DNA of 64,000 bases from Planctomyces sp. SH-PL14 (lineage in GTDB: Bacteria > Planctomycetota > Planctomycetia > Planctomycetales > Planctomycetaceae). Under the pieces are notes generated by a model. The model searched no databases. It was not told the DNA's origin and saw only the letters and a list, made by a program, of their open reading frames with translations. The stretch covers positions 1,798,001 to 1,862,000 of the forward strand of contig NZ_CP011270.1 in assembly GCF_001610835.1 (NCBI RefSeq), written 5' to 3'. How positions within the stretch are numbered: the stretch's first letter is position 1; each line of letters starts with the position of its first letter. Below, piece after piece: positions 32,004 through 41,168 of this stretch. The position numbers and the translations under genes are program-made.

Positions 32004-34721
32004 ATGCGTTCGATCGCGCTCCTGTGGTTCTTCCTCATCCCCGCCTGCGGCCGCGGGGAATCCCTGATCCTCGACCTGCGTGACGCGGAGACCACGCGCG
32101 GCTGGCGGGGACTGCACGACCTCGCCCCGCTGGAGCGGACCGCCAAAGGCCTCGTGACCCGGTCGACCGGCGACGACCCCTATCTGGCGACGACGCCCCT
32201 GAACGTTCCGGACGGCCGCCCGCTGATCCTGACGATGCGAGCCCGCAACCGCGCTGGGGGCTCGTTCCAGGTGTTCTATTACGCCGACGGCGACGGTCCC
32301 TCGGAGGGGCGCTCGGTCCGCTTCTCGCTCCCCGGCGGCGACCTGAGGGAAGTCTCCGTCGCCCTGCCGCCGCTGACGGCGAAGACGCGGTTCCGCTTCG
32401 ATCCCCCGGTCGGCGAAACGCTCCTCGAACGTGTCATGCTCGAACCGCGACTGGAGATTCCCGATCCGCCGCTTCCCAGGATTGATGCCGCCCGCGCGGA
32501 CCCGGCTGGTCCGGGACTTCACCACAGAACGTCCAGCCTCGTCTATTCGACGACGTCGTGGAACCACCTGGCTCTTTCGGTCGGCGGGAAGACGGTCGCC
32601 GTCGGACATCCGCGGCCCCTTGTCGGCTATCGTCAGGGAGACCAGGTCCGCTGGCTGGACATCAACGAGGCTCCTGGCGGGACGCAAACCGACGCCGCAG
32701 GTCCGCTCCTGACGTGTGTCCGGCGCGTTTCCGACCCCGATGGTGGAACCTGGACCTTTCGCCACGAGGTCGCGCCCGGTTCCTTGCCGGGCACGTTCAA
32801 CCTGGGAGCGACCGTCGCGTGCGATCAGCCGCGCGAGATCGTTTTCGTCCCGCTGCTGCTCGTCTGCCCTAGGCTCGGCACGTTCGGCGAAGCCAAGACG
32901 CAAGGGCTCTTCGCGGGAGTGGAGTACCTCGATCACGACCCCAGCCGGTCCGAGGCGGACGTCCGCGGTCCCGGAGCCGCGCGACGGGTCCCGGCGGCCC
33001 ACAAGGTCACGTTCCCCCTGATGGCGATCCACCACGACAACGCCTGGTCGGCCCTGCTCTGGCACCGGTCGAGCGAGGTCGCCCCGCTGTTCGATTCTCC
33101 GGACCGGACATTCGGTTCGGGCGCCCACCTGATGGGCCTGATCGCTCCGGGGCCGGATGCGAACCTCCGGACCGACGGGGATCTCTTCCCGTTCCGTCCG
33201 GGGCGGCTGGAAGCGAATCAACCGCTGACCGCGCGGGCCACGCTGGCAGCCGGCGAAGGGACAAGCGTCGTCCCGGCCATCGAAACGTACGTCGCCTCGC
33301 GGCCCGGAGCCGGCGCGTTCGCAGGATCCTCGTCGGCCAGCTCGCTGGCCGCCGCGGGACAAGGACTATCGCCGCTGCCGGAAATCGGCGATCCCCAGGC
33401 CCACCTGACCAACGCCGCGCGAGGCTGGCTCGACACCCCGATCCGCGACGGAGACCGGTTCCGGCACGCCCTCCCGGGGGAGACCTTCGCGGCCCAACCG
33501 GCCGCCGATGCCGCGTGGATGATGGAACAGCTCGCCCATCTTTCGAAGGACGCCGCGCTCTCCGGGCGGCTCCGCGAAACCGCCGAATCCGCCTGGAAAG
33601 CGGTGGAAGGGCGGGACCTGACGGCCCATCGGGTGGGGCACCTCACCACGCCGGTTGCCCCGCTCCTCCGCGGGGAGATGAAGGACTCGCTCCGTCATGC
33701 CCGGGAGCGGGCGGAAGCGGCCGATCGCCGTTTCGATCCGGAGGGGCGAATCCTCTACACACCGCGGCCGGACAAGGACTATTCAACGACGCACTGGTCC
33801 AAGGAGGCGAACGGGCTCGCGGCGCAGGTCGTGGCCCAGTTCCTCGAAGACGCGGCGTTCTCGGGAGACCGGGACCTGATCGCCCGCGCGGTCGGACGCC
33901 TCCGCGGCCTCGACAAGTTCGCCCGCACGGTCCCCCGAGGAGCGCAGACGTGGGAGATCCCGCTCCACACTCCCGACATTCTGGCCTCCGCCCACCTGAT
34001 CCGGGCCTACGTCCTCGGGTGGGAACTGACCGGCGAGCAGGCGTTGCTCGAATCCGCCCGCTACTGGGCCTGGACCGGCGTCCCCTTCGTCTACCTGGAA
34101 AACCCGACTCCGCAGCCGATCGGTCCGTACGCGACGATCGCCGTGCTCGGGGCCACGAACTGGGAAGCACCGCTCTGGATCGGCCTCCCGGTCCAGTGGT
34201 GCGGCCTGTGCTACGCCGACGCCCTCCTGCGTCTGGCGCGGCACGATGGCAGCGGTCCGTGGCAGCACATCGCCGAAGGAATCGCCCGCAGCGGTCTGCA
34301 GCAGGCCTACCCCGCCGACCATCCCCGGCACGGCCTGCTCCCCGACTCCTTTACGCTCGACATCCAGCAGCGGAACATCTTCGATATCAACCCGGGCACG
34401 CTCCACCCGGTCACGATGGCGGCCGTCTTCGGCCAGCCCCCGTATTCGCTGGCGAGCCTCGATTCGGGCAAGCTCCTGATTCACGCCGCCGGCCGGGTCG
34501 TCGCCACGGGAACGCCAGCGACGGAAGTCCACATCGGCGTCGTCCCCTCCTTTCCCGGACCATCGCGCGTCCTGATTCACGGCTGCGGTCCGCAGCCGCG
34601 GGTGAGCGTCGATGGCCGCGAGATCCCGCTCCAGAATGCCTCCACATGGCTTCCCGGGTCCCAGACCTGCGTGCTGACGATCACCGGGAAGGCGGCCATC
34701 GAGATCCGGCCCGCCGAGTGA
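32004..34721 (+). CDS. Large secreted protein, possible alpha-toroid domain
   Basis: 905 aa with a signal peptide (RSIALLWFFLIPACGRGES). The ATG at 32004 has GTGAGG about 12 nt upstream; the open frame continues upstream to 31767 without a leader. The first half looks beta-rich (ligand-binding or sandwich-like). About residues 480-780 are alternating helices with the aromatic motifs STTHWSKEANGLAAQVV, TWEIPLHTPDILASAHLIRA and ATNWEAPLWIGLPVQWCGLC, which resemble the alpha/alpha toroids of six-hairpin glycosidases and polysaccharide lyases. The C-terminus is again beta-rich. I cannot assign an activity; glycan binding or cleavage is the best guess. Confidence 0.75.
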   Translation: MRSIALLWFFLIPACGRGESLILDLRDAETTRGWRGLHDLAPLERTAKGLVTRSTGDDPYLATTPLNVPDGRPLILTMRARNRAGGSFQVFYYADGDGPSEGRSVRFSLPGGDLREVSVALPPLTAKTRFRFDPPVGETLLERVMLEPRLEIPDPPLPRIDAARADPAGPGLHHRTSSLVYSTTSWNHLALSVGGKTVAVGHPRPLVGYRQGDQVRWLDINEAPGGTQTDAAGPLLTCVRRVSDPDGGTWTFRHEVAPGSLPGTFNLGATVACDQPREIVFVPLLLVCPRLGTFGEAKTQGLFAGVEYLDHDPSRSEADVRGPGAARRVPAAHKVTFPLMAIHHDNAWSALLWHRSSEVAPLFDSPDRTFGSGAHLMGLIAPGPDANLRTDGDLFPFRPGRLEANQPLTARATLAAGEGTSVVPAIETYVASRPGAGAFAGSSSASSLAAAGQGLSPLPEIGDPQAHLTNAARGWLDTPIRDGDRFRHALPGETFAAQPAADAAWMMEQLAHLSKDAALSGRLRETAESAWKAVEGRDLTAHRVGHLTTPVAPLLRGEMKDSLRHARERAEAADRRFDPEGRILYTPRPDKDYSTTHWSKEANGLAAQVVAQFLEDAAFSGDRDLIARAVGRLRGLDKFARTVPRGAQTWEIPLHTPDILASAHLIRAYVLGWELTGEQALLESARYWAWTGVPFVYLENPTPQPIGPYATIAVLGATNWEAPLWIGLPVQWCGLCYADALLRLARHDGSGPWQHIAEGIARSGLQQAYPADHPRHGLLPDSFTLDIQQRNIFDINPGTLHPVTMAAVFGQPPYSLASLDSGKLLIHAAGRVVATGTPATEVHIGVVPSFPGPSRVLIHGCGPQPRVSVDGREIPLQNASTWLPGSQTCVLTITGKAAIEIRPAE

Positions 34722-34882
34722 ACACACGAACACAAATGGTGAGCTGCGCGACTCTTGGAGGACTCCGGCTCCCCGACATTGCCCTCAGGCGGGACCGCTG
34801 TTATGCTTCCCGACCCGCCTCCCCCCGGAGGCCGGATTGTGTATTGCATTCCAGCACGTGAGAAAGGGGAGTCCGGCAAGTC

Positions 34883-34969
34883 ATGGGTGTGAAGAAGACA
34901 GGTAAAGGGCGGCGGAAGCAAGGTCGGAAGAAGCGTCGCATGCGTGCCCGGATTCGGCACCGCAAGTAA
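34883..34969 (+). CDS. 28-residue highly basic protein, ribosomal-protein-like
   Basis: ATG at 34883, TAA at 34967-34969; 28 aa, of which 17 are Lys or Arg (pattern MGVKKTGKGRRK, then KKRRMRARIRHRK). AGGGGA lies about 12 nt upstream and an intrinsic terminator 36 nt downstream, so it looks like a one-gene transcription unit. The composition and the KKRRM core resemble tiny ribosomal proteins such as the AURKAIP1/COX24 group (bS22 in mycobacteria) or bTHX, but similarity at this length is weak evidence. It falls below usual gene-caller length limits and is likely to be missed. Confidence 0.7.
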   Translation: MGVKKTGKGRRKQGRKKRRMRARIRHRK

Positions 34970-35005
34970 TCTTCGTCGCCCTGTCAGACACTCATCGACA
35001 GTTGC

Positions 35006-35027
35006 CGGCCCCGTTTGGGGCCGTTTT
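35006..35027 (+). terminator. Intrinsic (Rho-independent) terminator
   Basis: CGGCCCC (35006-35012), loop GTTT, GGGGCCG (35017-35023), then TTTT. A perfect 7-bp GC stem followed by a T-run, 36 nt after the small basic protein gene. The only clear intrinsic terminator I found in the window. Confidence 0.85.
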
Positions 35028-35076
35028 CATTGGTGGAGTGCGAGCGGGCGCCCGGACTTGGGCAGCGCCGGAAGGT

Positions 35077-35230
35077 GAAACACCAAGGCACCAAGACGGC
35101 ACAAAGGCCACCAAGGATTGGGGACAGGCTGCTGGACGGTCGTGCATTCGCGCCAGAAACGCTTGGCGAAACCAACTTCCTCCCTGTTTCCTTTGTGTTC
35201 TTGGTGCCACCTTGGTGCCTTGGTGTTTAA
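35077..35230. repeat. M-element copy M1, 154-bp inverted-repeat element
   Basis: The right end CTTGGTGCCTTGGTGTTT is an exact reverse complement of the left end (18 bp), with looser pairing continuing to about 40 bp on each side. The centre (about 35117-35189) is unique sequence with no ORF. Same length and ends as M2 at 63528. No transposase is present, so it is MITE-like. Confidence 0.75.
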
Positions 35231-35336
35231 TCTCTTCGACGACGCTTTCGATGAGAGAACGGAACGGAGGGGATATGGAGCGCCCGACCTCTGCTCCTGA
35301 GCTTCGTCCGTAACCCTCGCCCCGCGAAGAGACCTC

Positions 35337-36191
35337 ATGCCCCTTCTCGACCGGGAAGAGTACATCGAGCAGGCTTACTTCTTCCGGGTCTACCGGGAGC
35401 GGATCGCGGAAAACGTCCCCTCCCAGGAAGTCCTGCGGATGGTCCGCGAGGAAATCCTCGCCACCACCAAGCTCCCGCTGGCGATCGACTTCCTCTGCGG
35501 CGAACTCGAACACCGGGGCCGGCTCTCTCCCGGAATGGGGCAGCTCGCCCATTACTTCACCCCCTTCCAGACGTTCCTCGTCGAGAAGGCGGAAGAGGAC
35601 AAATCGAAGTTCGACTTCCGGATCGCCCTCCAGGTCCTGGAACGGGAGGCGGGCCACCGGGCTGAGCACACGAACCCGGCCGCCCTGTTCGTCTACCAGT
35701 TCGAGTGCCTCGCCCGGAACCGGCTGGGGTACGACCACGGCCTCAGGGCGGTCGCTGCCGACCCGATCTACGGTCCGGAGTGGAAGGAGTGGATCGTCCG
35801 GGTCCGCAAGCAGCTCGGGACGGTCGACTTCCCGGACATGATCTACGCCCGCTCGGAGTACTTCCTCGAGGAGCTCCGCCGCCAGGAACGGAACCCGGAC
35901 CTCCCGGCCCCGTACCCGATGCTGTTCGGCCGGCAGGAAGGGCGGATCGCGAAAGCGAGCCACGGCCGCGACCCGCTCTACATGTTCGGAGCCCTCCAGC
36001 GTCAGCTCGGCTATCCGACGGTGCCGCGGCCGACCCCGGCTCGGACCGGCCCCCTCTTCGACCCCGCGACCGAGCTCCGGTTCCAGAAGGTCGAGACTCG
36101 GCTCATGCTCCTCGAACAGGAGTCGAAGGGGACCGTCGACCTTTCCAAGCTGGCATCGCCGTTCGCGACGGACGATCCTGATACCCAGTAG
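35337..36191 (+). CDS. Conserved protein of unknown function
   Basis: 284 aa, soluble, no leader and no membrane segment. Mostly helical; it opens with a helix containing EYIEQAYFFRVYRERIAENV and has a Trp/Arg-rich segment (YGPEWKEWIVRVRKQLGTVD). The last 60 residues end in a predicted helix (ELRFQKVETRLMLLEQESKG). I do not recognise a family. The upstream ribosome site is weak (GAAGAG). The App1-type gene follows on the same strand after 67 nt, so they may be co-transcribed, but no functional link is visible. Confidence 0.75.
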   Translation: MPLLDREEYIEQAYFFRVYRERIAENVPSQEVLRMVREEILATTKLPLAIDFLCGELEHRGRLSPGMGQLAHYFTPFQTFLVEKAEEDKSKFDFRIALQVLEREAGHRAEHTNPAALFVYQFECLARNRLGYDHGLRAVAADPIYGPEWKEWIVRVRKQLGTVDFPDMIYARSEYFLEELRRQERNPDLPAPYPMLFGRQEGRIAKASHGRDPLYMFGALQRQLGYPTVPRPTPARTGPLFDPATELRFQKVETRLMLLEQESKGTVDLSKLASPFATDDPDTQ

Positions 36192-36258
36192 AGGCGAGCC
36201 GGCTGGGTGAGTGGAACCTCTCGCCATCGGACGCCGGAGTCATCAGGGAGTCGCGTCG

Positions 36259-37386
36259 ATGCGCTGGCCGGCCGCACTTCTGATGTGGGGAGGACTGATG
36301 CTGTCATCCGTTTTCGGGCAGGACCGGATCAAGAGCGACGAGCGGGTCGTCTTCTTCCCGACCGCCGGGACCTGGAATGACGAGACTCGCGAGTGGACCG
36401 CCGACATCCACGGCTGGATCTACGAGCCGGAGGTGAACGACTTCCTCCGCCGGCAGCTCACGGAGCGGATCCTCGCCGTCATGGGCCGCGGCCGAGACTG
36501 GGACGACGCGACCGAGGAGCGGCTTCGAGGCCGGATCTCCCGCTTCCTCTACGACAACGAGCGGTCCAAGCAGCTCCGCATCACGATCGGCGAAGCGGCC
36601 TGCGACCTAGAGCCCTCTGCGGCCGACGGCCATTTCACCGGCCAGGTCCGTATCCCGGAAGCCGTCCGCGGAAATCCTGGACGCGATGGGACAATTGAGT
36701 TCCGGCTGCTCGAGTCCGGCGAACAGGAGATCCGCGGGACTATCCATCTCCTGGCTCCCCGCGGCCTCTCGATCGTCAGCGACGTCGATGACACGATCAA
36801 GGTGTCGGACGTCCGCAACCGCCAGCGGCTCCTGGAACGGACGTTCCTCGAGGAGTTCGTCCCCGTCGAAGGGATGGCGGCCCTCTACCGGGACCTCGCC
36901 GACCGCGGCGCCACGATCCACTATCTCTCGAATTCCCCCTGCCAGCTCTATTTCGATCTGGAAGCGTTTCGGGCCGAGCATCGTTTCCCCGCGGGGACTT
37001 GGTCGCTGAACCGCTTCCGCCTGAAGGATCCCGGGAGCTGGGACCGGATGCTGACTCCCGAAGTCTCGAAGGGGACGCGGATCGAAGCGCTGCTCCGGCG
37101 GTTCCCGGGCCGGCAGTTCGTCCTTGTGGGCGACAGCGGCGAGCGGGATCCCGAGATCTACGGCGAACTGGCCCGCACGTTTCCCGAGCAGGTGCGGCAG
37201 GTCTGGATCCGCAGCGTCGACGAGACCGTCGATCGCGAGGCCCCGCGGTTCACGGCCGCCTTCCGAGAGGTGCCGGCCGATCGCTGGATTCTGTTCCGCG
37301 ACCCGGCCGTCCTGAAAGAGTCGCCCTTCGTCCGGACGTTGCGAGAGACCGCCCCCGTCCCCGCCCCGTCAGGCGGCCCGCGCTGA
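36259..37386 (+). CDS. App1/DUF2183-family phosphatase, secreted
   Basis: 375 aa. A signal peptide (RWPAALLMWGGLMLSSVFGQ) is followed by a beta domain and the App1 catalytic domain, whose HAD-like motif reads SDVDDTIKVSD (DxDxT type) with LSNSPCQLY and LVGDSGERDPEIY downstream. In yeast the family dephosphorylates phosphatidate to diacylglycerol; the bacterial substrate is not established. Start at the ATG 36259, because the GTG at 36211 would precede the leader by 16 residues. Its last 18 bp overlap the convergent MurJ-like gene. Confidence 0.88.
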   Translation: MRWPAALLMWGGLMLSSVFGQDRIKSDERVVFFPTAGTWNDETREWTADIHGWIYEPEVNDFLRRQLTERILAVMGRGRDWDDATEERLRGRISRFLYDNERSKQLRITIGEAACDLEPSAADGHFTGQVRIPEAVRGNPGRDGTIEFRLLESGEQEIRGTIHLLAPRGLSIVSDVDDTIKVSDVRNRQRLLERTFLEEFVPVEGMAALYRDLADRGATIHYLSNSPCQLYFDLEAFRAEHRFPAGTWSLNRFRLKDPGSWDRMLTPEVSKGTRIEALLRRFPGRQFVLVGDSGERDPEIYGELARTFPEQVRQVWIRSVDETVDREAPRFTAAFREVPADRWILFRDPAVLKESPFVRTLRETAPVPAPSGGPR

Positions 37387-38727
37387 CGGCGGCGAGTCTT
37401 CGTCGGCCGGAGTCGCGACCGCCATCGCGTCGTTCGAAAGTCCGCGGACCGTCAGGATCAGCGTGTAGGCCCAGGCGGCGACGACCGTCGCGGCGACGAC
37501 CCCGTGGATCCCCCATTCCCGCTCGGCGAGCCACATGCCGGGGACCAGGAGGGCAAAGACCGCCAGCCCCCAGCGGAGCGGCGTCGATGTGTTCTGCCGG
37601 GCATGGAATCCGGCCATCGCCAGCGACGTCAGGACCGCCGCGGGGACGCCGAGGATCGAGACCCGGGCCAGGTCGGCGACAAGCCGGGCGGCGTCATGAT
37701 CGAGCCGACCGTGGCGGAAGATCAGACCTACGACGGGGTCGGCGAGCCACTGGAAGGCGATGATGACCGGGACGAGTCCCAGGAGGATGAGCTGGGCCGA
37801 TGTCCGGATCATGGTCCGGGCGCCGTGGGAGTCGCCGGATTGAATCGCGCGGCTGATCCGCGGGAGGACGATCATCGAGATGACCGCGGTGCAGATCCCC
37901 GCCGGCAGTTCGCCGAGCTTGAGGGCGTACGACACCGCTGCGGCAGCGCCGGGCTGGTGACTGGCAAACGCGCGGGCCGTGACCGGCAGGAGGACCAGGA
38001 GACCGATTGCGGCGAGTGCCTGGACGTATCGCTGTCCGATCCCCGGCGGCAGCCGGTCAAACCGCAGGATCCGCGAGAACGCGCCGTTGAGACCGCCGTC
38101 CCGCGCGGCCGCGATCCCCTGCATGACAACGCGGGCGAGAGCTCCGGCGACGACCGCCCAGGCGGCGGTCCGTCCGGTGTGACCGGACGCGAACAGGCCG
38201 ATGACGAGAACTGCCGTCAGGTTGAAAGCCAGCGTTCCGAGCGTGGCGAAGGTCAGCCGCTGGTGAATCTGCAGGACCGCCGACAGGACCGCCGTCGCGG
38301 CACTGAGCGGGAACGCCAGCAGGGCGACGCGGGCCATCTGGAGAGCGGCCAAATGGTCGGCCCCGTCGAAGCCGGGGGCCATCAGCTCCACCCACAGGGG
38401 GGCGAGGCCCGCCAGGATCACCGCCAGGATCGATCCCAGCCCCGTGATCATCGTGAACGACTGTCCGAGGAACCGCCGGGCCGCCGGTTCGCCGTCGCGG
38501 CTCGCCTGGCGGTGGTATTCCGGGACCAGGACCGCCGAGACCGCGCCGCCGATCAGGAGGCTCGTCAGGAGGTCGGGGAGCGTCATGGCGAACATCGCCA
38601 GGTCGGCGGCCCGGGTCAGGCCGTAGACCCGCGCCAGAACCATTTCGCGCAGCAGTCCGGAGGCCCGTCCGAGGAGCATTCCTCCGGCCACCGTGAGAAC
38701 ACCAATAATGAGCGCCCGACTTCGCAT
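37369..38727 (-). CDS. MurJ/MviN-family lipid II or polysaccharide flippase
   Basis: 452 aa integral membrane protein of the MOP flippase superfamily, with about 12-14 hydrophobic helices. The N-terminus matches MviN: LGRASGLLREMVLARVYGL. Other family stretches are YALKLGELPAGICTAVISMI and IFRHGRLDHDAARLV. As the last gene of the polysaccharide cluster it may move the lipid-linked glycan built by the upstream enzymes, rather than being the housekeeping MurJ. Start at the ATG 38727; the frame to 38883 adds basic non-membrane sequence and overlaps asnB. Confidence 0.85.
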   Translation of the reverse strand: MRSRALIIGVLTVAGGMLLGRASGLLREMVLARVYGLTRAADLAMFAMTLPDLLTSLLIGGAVSAVLVPEYHRQASRDGEPAARRFLGQSFTMITGLGSILAVILAGLAPLWVELMAPGFDGADHLAALQMARVALLAFPLSAATAVLSAVLQIHQRLTFATLGTLAFNLTAVLVIGLFASGHTGRTAAWAVVAGALARVVMQGIAAARDGGLNGAFSRILRFDRLPPGIGQRYVQALAAIGLLVLLPVTARAFASHQPGAAAAVSYALKLGELPAGICTAVISMIVLPRISRAIQSGDSHGARTMIRTSAQLILLGLVPVIIAFQWLADPVVGLIFRHGRLDHDAARLVADLARVSILGVPAAVLTSLAMAGFHARQNTSTPLRWGLAVFALLVPGMWLAEREWGIHGVVAATVVAAWAYTLILTVRGLSNDAMAVATPADEDSPPSARAA

Positions 38728-38809
38728 TCTGTTTTCAATTCGCCTCCGAAGGAGGCTGGGAAGGATCCGGGGGGCCGCTCCGTCTCGGAGGCGGCACCAC
38801 GGTCGATCC

Positions 38810-40609
38810 CTATGCGGCCCTGCGGAGAGCGACGGAGCTCGTCTTCGCATCGACGAACGTCCGGTTCCACCACTCAACGGCAATGAGGGCCCGCAACTCC
38901 CGCGTTCGATCCTGTTCGCCCGATTGATGCTGGTCGAGGAGCCGCGCCACCTCGCGGCGTTCGAACAGCCCCCGCTGCGCCGTCCGCGCGGAGAGGAGCA
39001 TGTCCCGGCAGTAGGATGCCTGTCCGCTCTTGAACCACTCGCCGACGGGGACCGTAAACATCTGCTTCTTCCGGTCGGCGAGCTGGGTCCCGATGAGGGG
39101 CCGGACCGCCTTCTTGTAGATCGACTTCGTCTCGCCGCCGCGGAGCTTGAGGTTCCCCGGCATGCGGAACGCGAGCTCCATCATCCGGTAGTCGAGGAAC
39201 GGGGCCCGCGTCTCCAGGCCGACCGCCATCGCCATCCGGTCCGGTTTGACGAGGTTGTTCCCCGGCAGGAGGTGCATCATGTCGACGTACAGCGCCTGGT
39301 TGATCCGGTCCATGTGCCGCGACCGGTCGAACAGCGGCTGCAGGGAGTCCCAGGCCGCTTCGCTCAGGTCCGCCGTCCCGCCCGAGACCCGCCGCCGCTC
39401 GTCGTCCGCGAAGAGGCAGAGGTTGCGGTAGTAGCGCCGCTGGAACGACTCCGGCGTCCCCTCCAGAACGGAGGGATCAGCGAAGAAGTTCTTGTACTTG
39501 TCGTAGCCGGCAAACAGCTCATCCGCGCCGTCGCCGGTGAGGACCATCTTGACGTGCTCGACCGCCAGCTCCGCGACCCGGAGGGTCGGCAGGAACGAGA
39601 TGTCGCCGTGCGGCTGGTCGCAGTGCCACGTCGCACGCGGCCACAGACCGAGCATGTTGGCATCGACCTTCCGCATGACGTGCCGCGTCCCGAACCGTTC
39701 CGCCGCCGCCGCCGCAAAGGGGGACTCGTCGTACTTCGCTTCATGGAAGCCGATACAGAACGAGCGGACCGGCTCGTCCAGATGGCGGGACATCAGGCCG
39801 ACCACCGTCGACGAATCGACCCCGCCGGAGAGGAAGGCCCCGAACGGAACGTCGGCCCGGAGCCGGATCCGGACCGCGTCGTCGAGGGTCGCGTTGAACT
39901 CCTCGATCCACGCCTCTTCGGACCGCTCTTCGGATTCGATCGCCGCCAGGTCCCACCAGCGGACGGTGCGGGCCCCGGTCCGGGTCACCTGCATCCAGTG
40001 TCCGGGGGGGACATGGGACACTCCCTTGAACATCGTCCGCGGCGGGGGGATGAAGTTGAACGCCAGGAACTGCTCAAGGGCGACTTCGTCGGTCTCGGTC
40101 GAGACACCGGCCCGGAGGAGCGACTTGATCTCGGAGGCGAACAGGAGCCGCCGGCCGTCGTCGGAGACATACAGCGGCTTTTCCCCGATCCGGTCCCGGA
40201 TGAGGTAGAGGCACTCCTCTTTCGCATCGTGAATCGCGATGGCGAACATCCCGTTCAGCCGGGAGACGAAGTTGATCCCATGCCGCTCATAGAGCCGCAG
40301 GATGACCTCGGTGTCGCAGGTCGTCTCGCAGACGATCCCTTCGCGGGCCAGCTCTTCGGCCAGCTCGATGAAGTTGAAGATCTCCCCGTTCTGCACCACG
40401 GCAATCCGGCCATCCCGCGACAGGAACGGCTGACCGCCCCCGGCGACATCGAGGATCGCCAGCCGCTGGTTGCCGATCGCCACGCCCCCCGCAACGTGCC
40501 GTCCGTGTCCGTCCGGTCCGCGGTGGGCAATCGCTTCCGCCATCCCGTTGAGGGTCAGGCCGTCGATGGTCCGGTGCCGCCGGTCGAGAACGCCGTAGAT
40601 TCCGCACAT
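38810..40609 (-). CDS. asnB: Asparagine synthase (glutamine-hydrolysing)
   Basis: 599 aa, full length. Met is followed by the N-terminal nucleophile Cys2 (MCGIYGVLDRR); the glutaminase domain (about 1-200) shows IAHRGPDGHG and NGEIFN. The synthetase domain has the PP-loop FGAFLSGGVDSSTVVGL and GDGADELFAGYDKY. In a glycan cluster such enzymes often amidate a sugar carboxylate or a peptide side chain instead of making free Asn. A ribosome site GGGAGG sits in the preceding sugar transferase gene, whose stop is 1 nt from this start (TGAgATG). Confidence 0.92.
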   Translation of the reverse strand: MCGIYGVLDRRHRTIDGLTLNGMAEAIAHRGPDGHGRHVAGGVAIGNQRLAILDVAGGGQPFLSRDGRIAVVQNGEIFNFIELAEELAREGIVCETTCDTEVILRLYERHGINFVSRLNGMFAIAIHDAKEECLYLIRDRIGEKPLYVSDDGRRLLFASEIKSLLRAGVSTETDEVALEQFLAFNFIPPPRTMFKGVSHVPPGHWMQVTRTGARTVRWWDLAAIESEERSEEAWIEEFNATLDDAVRIRLRADVPFGAFLSGGVDSSTVVGLMSRHLDEPVRSFCIGFHEAKYDESPFAAAAAERFGTRHVMRKVDANMLGLWPRATWHCDQPHGDISFLPTLRVAELAVEHVKMVLTGDGADELFAGYDKYKNFFADPSVLEGTPESFQRRYYRNLCLFADDERRRVSGGTADLSEAAWDSLQPLFDRSRHMDRINQALYVDMMHLLPGNNLVKPDRMAMAVGLETRAPFLDYRMMELAFRMPGNLKLRGGETKSIYKKAVRPLIGTQLADRKKQMFTVPVGEWFKSGQASYCRDMLLSARTAQRGLFERREVARLLDQHQSGEQDRTRELRALIAVEWWNRTFVDAKTSSVALRRAA

Positions 40610-40610
40610 C

Positions 40611-41168
40611 TCAGTTCCCTCCCGTGAACACGACCTGCCGGACGGTGAGCAGGATCAGGCGGACGTCGAACCACAGCGAGGACCGCTGCACGTACTCCAG
40701 GTCGAGCGTGTTCCGCTCCTCGACGGTCGCGGCGGACCGCTTCGTCGCCTGGGCGAGACCGGTGATCCCCGGCTGGACGGAGTTCCGGAGCTCCCACTCC
40801 TCCCCGGTGTACTGCGACCGCTGTTCGAAGACGTTCGGCCGCGGGCCGACGATCGACATGTCCCCCAGGAGGACATTGAGGAGTTGCGGGAGCTCGTCGA
40901 GGCTCGTCTTACGGAGCAGCCGTCCGACGCGCGTGATCCGCGGGTCGTTGTCGCTCGTGAAGTACGGCCCGATCTTCGGCGCGTCAGGGACCATCGAGCG
41001 GAACTTGAAGATCCGGAACGGGGCCCCGAAACGGCCAACGCGGGTCTGCCGGAAGAAGACCGGCCCCCGCGAGTCGAGCTTGATGAGGAGAGCGATGAGG
41101 CAGAACACCGGAGCGAGCAGAACGAGCGCCGCGCCGCTGACCGCGATGTCGAACAGCCGCTTGAACAT
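40611..41168 (-). CDS. Bacterial sugar transferase (initiating phosphoglycosyl transferase)
   Basis: 185 aa monotopic phosphoglycosyl transferase of the PglC/WcaJ-C type, which loads the first sugar phosphate on undecaprenyl phosphate. One re-entrant hydrophobic helix (DIAVSGAALVLLAPVFCLIA) precedes the signatures FFRQTRVGRFGAPF, KFRSM, RKTSLDELPQLLNVLLGDMS and VGPRPN. It lacks the N-terminal four-helix part of full-length WcaJ. TGATG overlaps with the preceding aldolase gene by 1 nt. Confidence 0.92.
   Translation of the reverse strand: MFKRLFDIAVSGAALVLLAPVFCLIALLIKLDSRGPVFFRQTRVGRFGAPFRIFKFRSMVPDAPKIGPYFTSDNDPRITRVGRLLRKTSLDELPQLLNVLLGDMSIVGPRPNVFEQRSQYTGEEWELRNSVQPGITGLAQATKRSAATVEERNTLDLEYVQRSSLWFDVRLILLTVRQVVFTGGN

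Noticed and set aside
35077-35230. M1 (and M2) as CRISPR repeats
   Set aside because: Only one inverted pair per locus; no regularly spaced direct repeats and no cas genes.
36211-36258. GTG start for the App1-type gene
   Set aside because: It would put 16 polar residues before a normal signal peptide; the ATG at 36259 is better placed.
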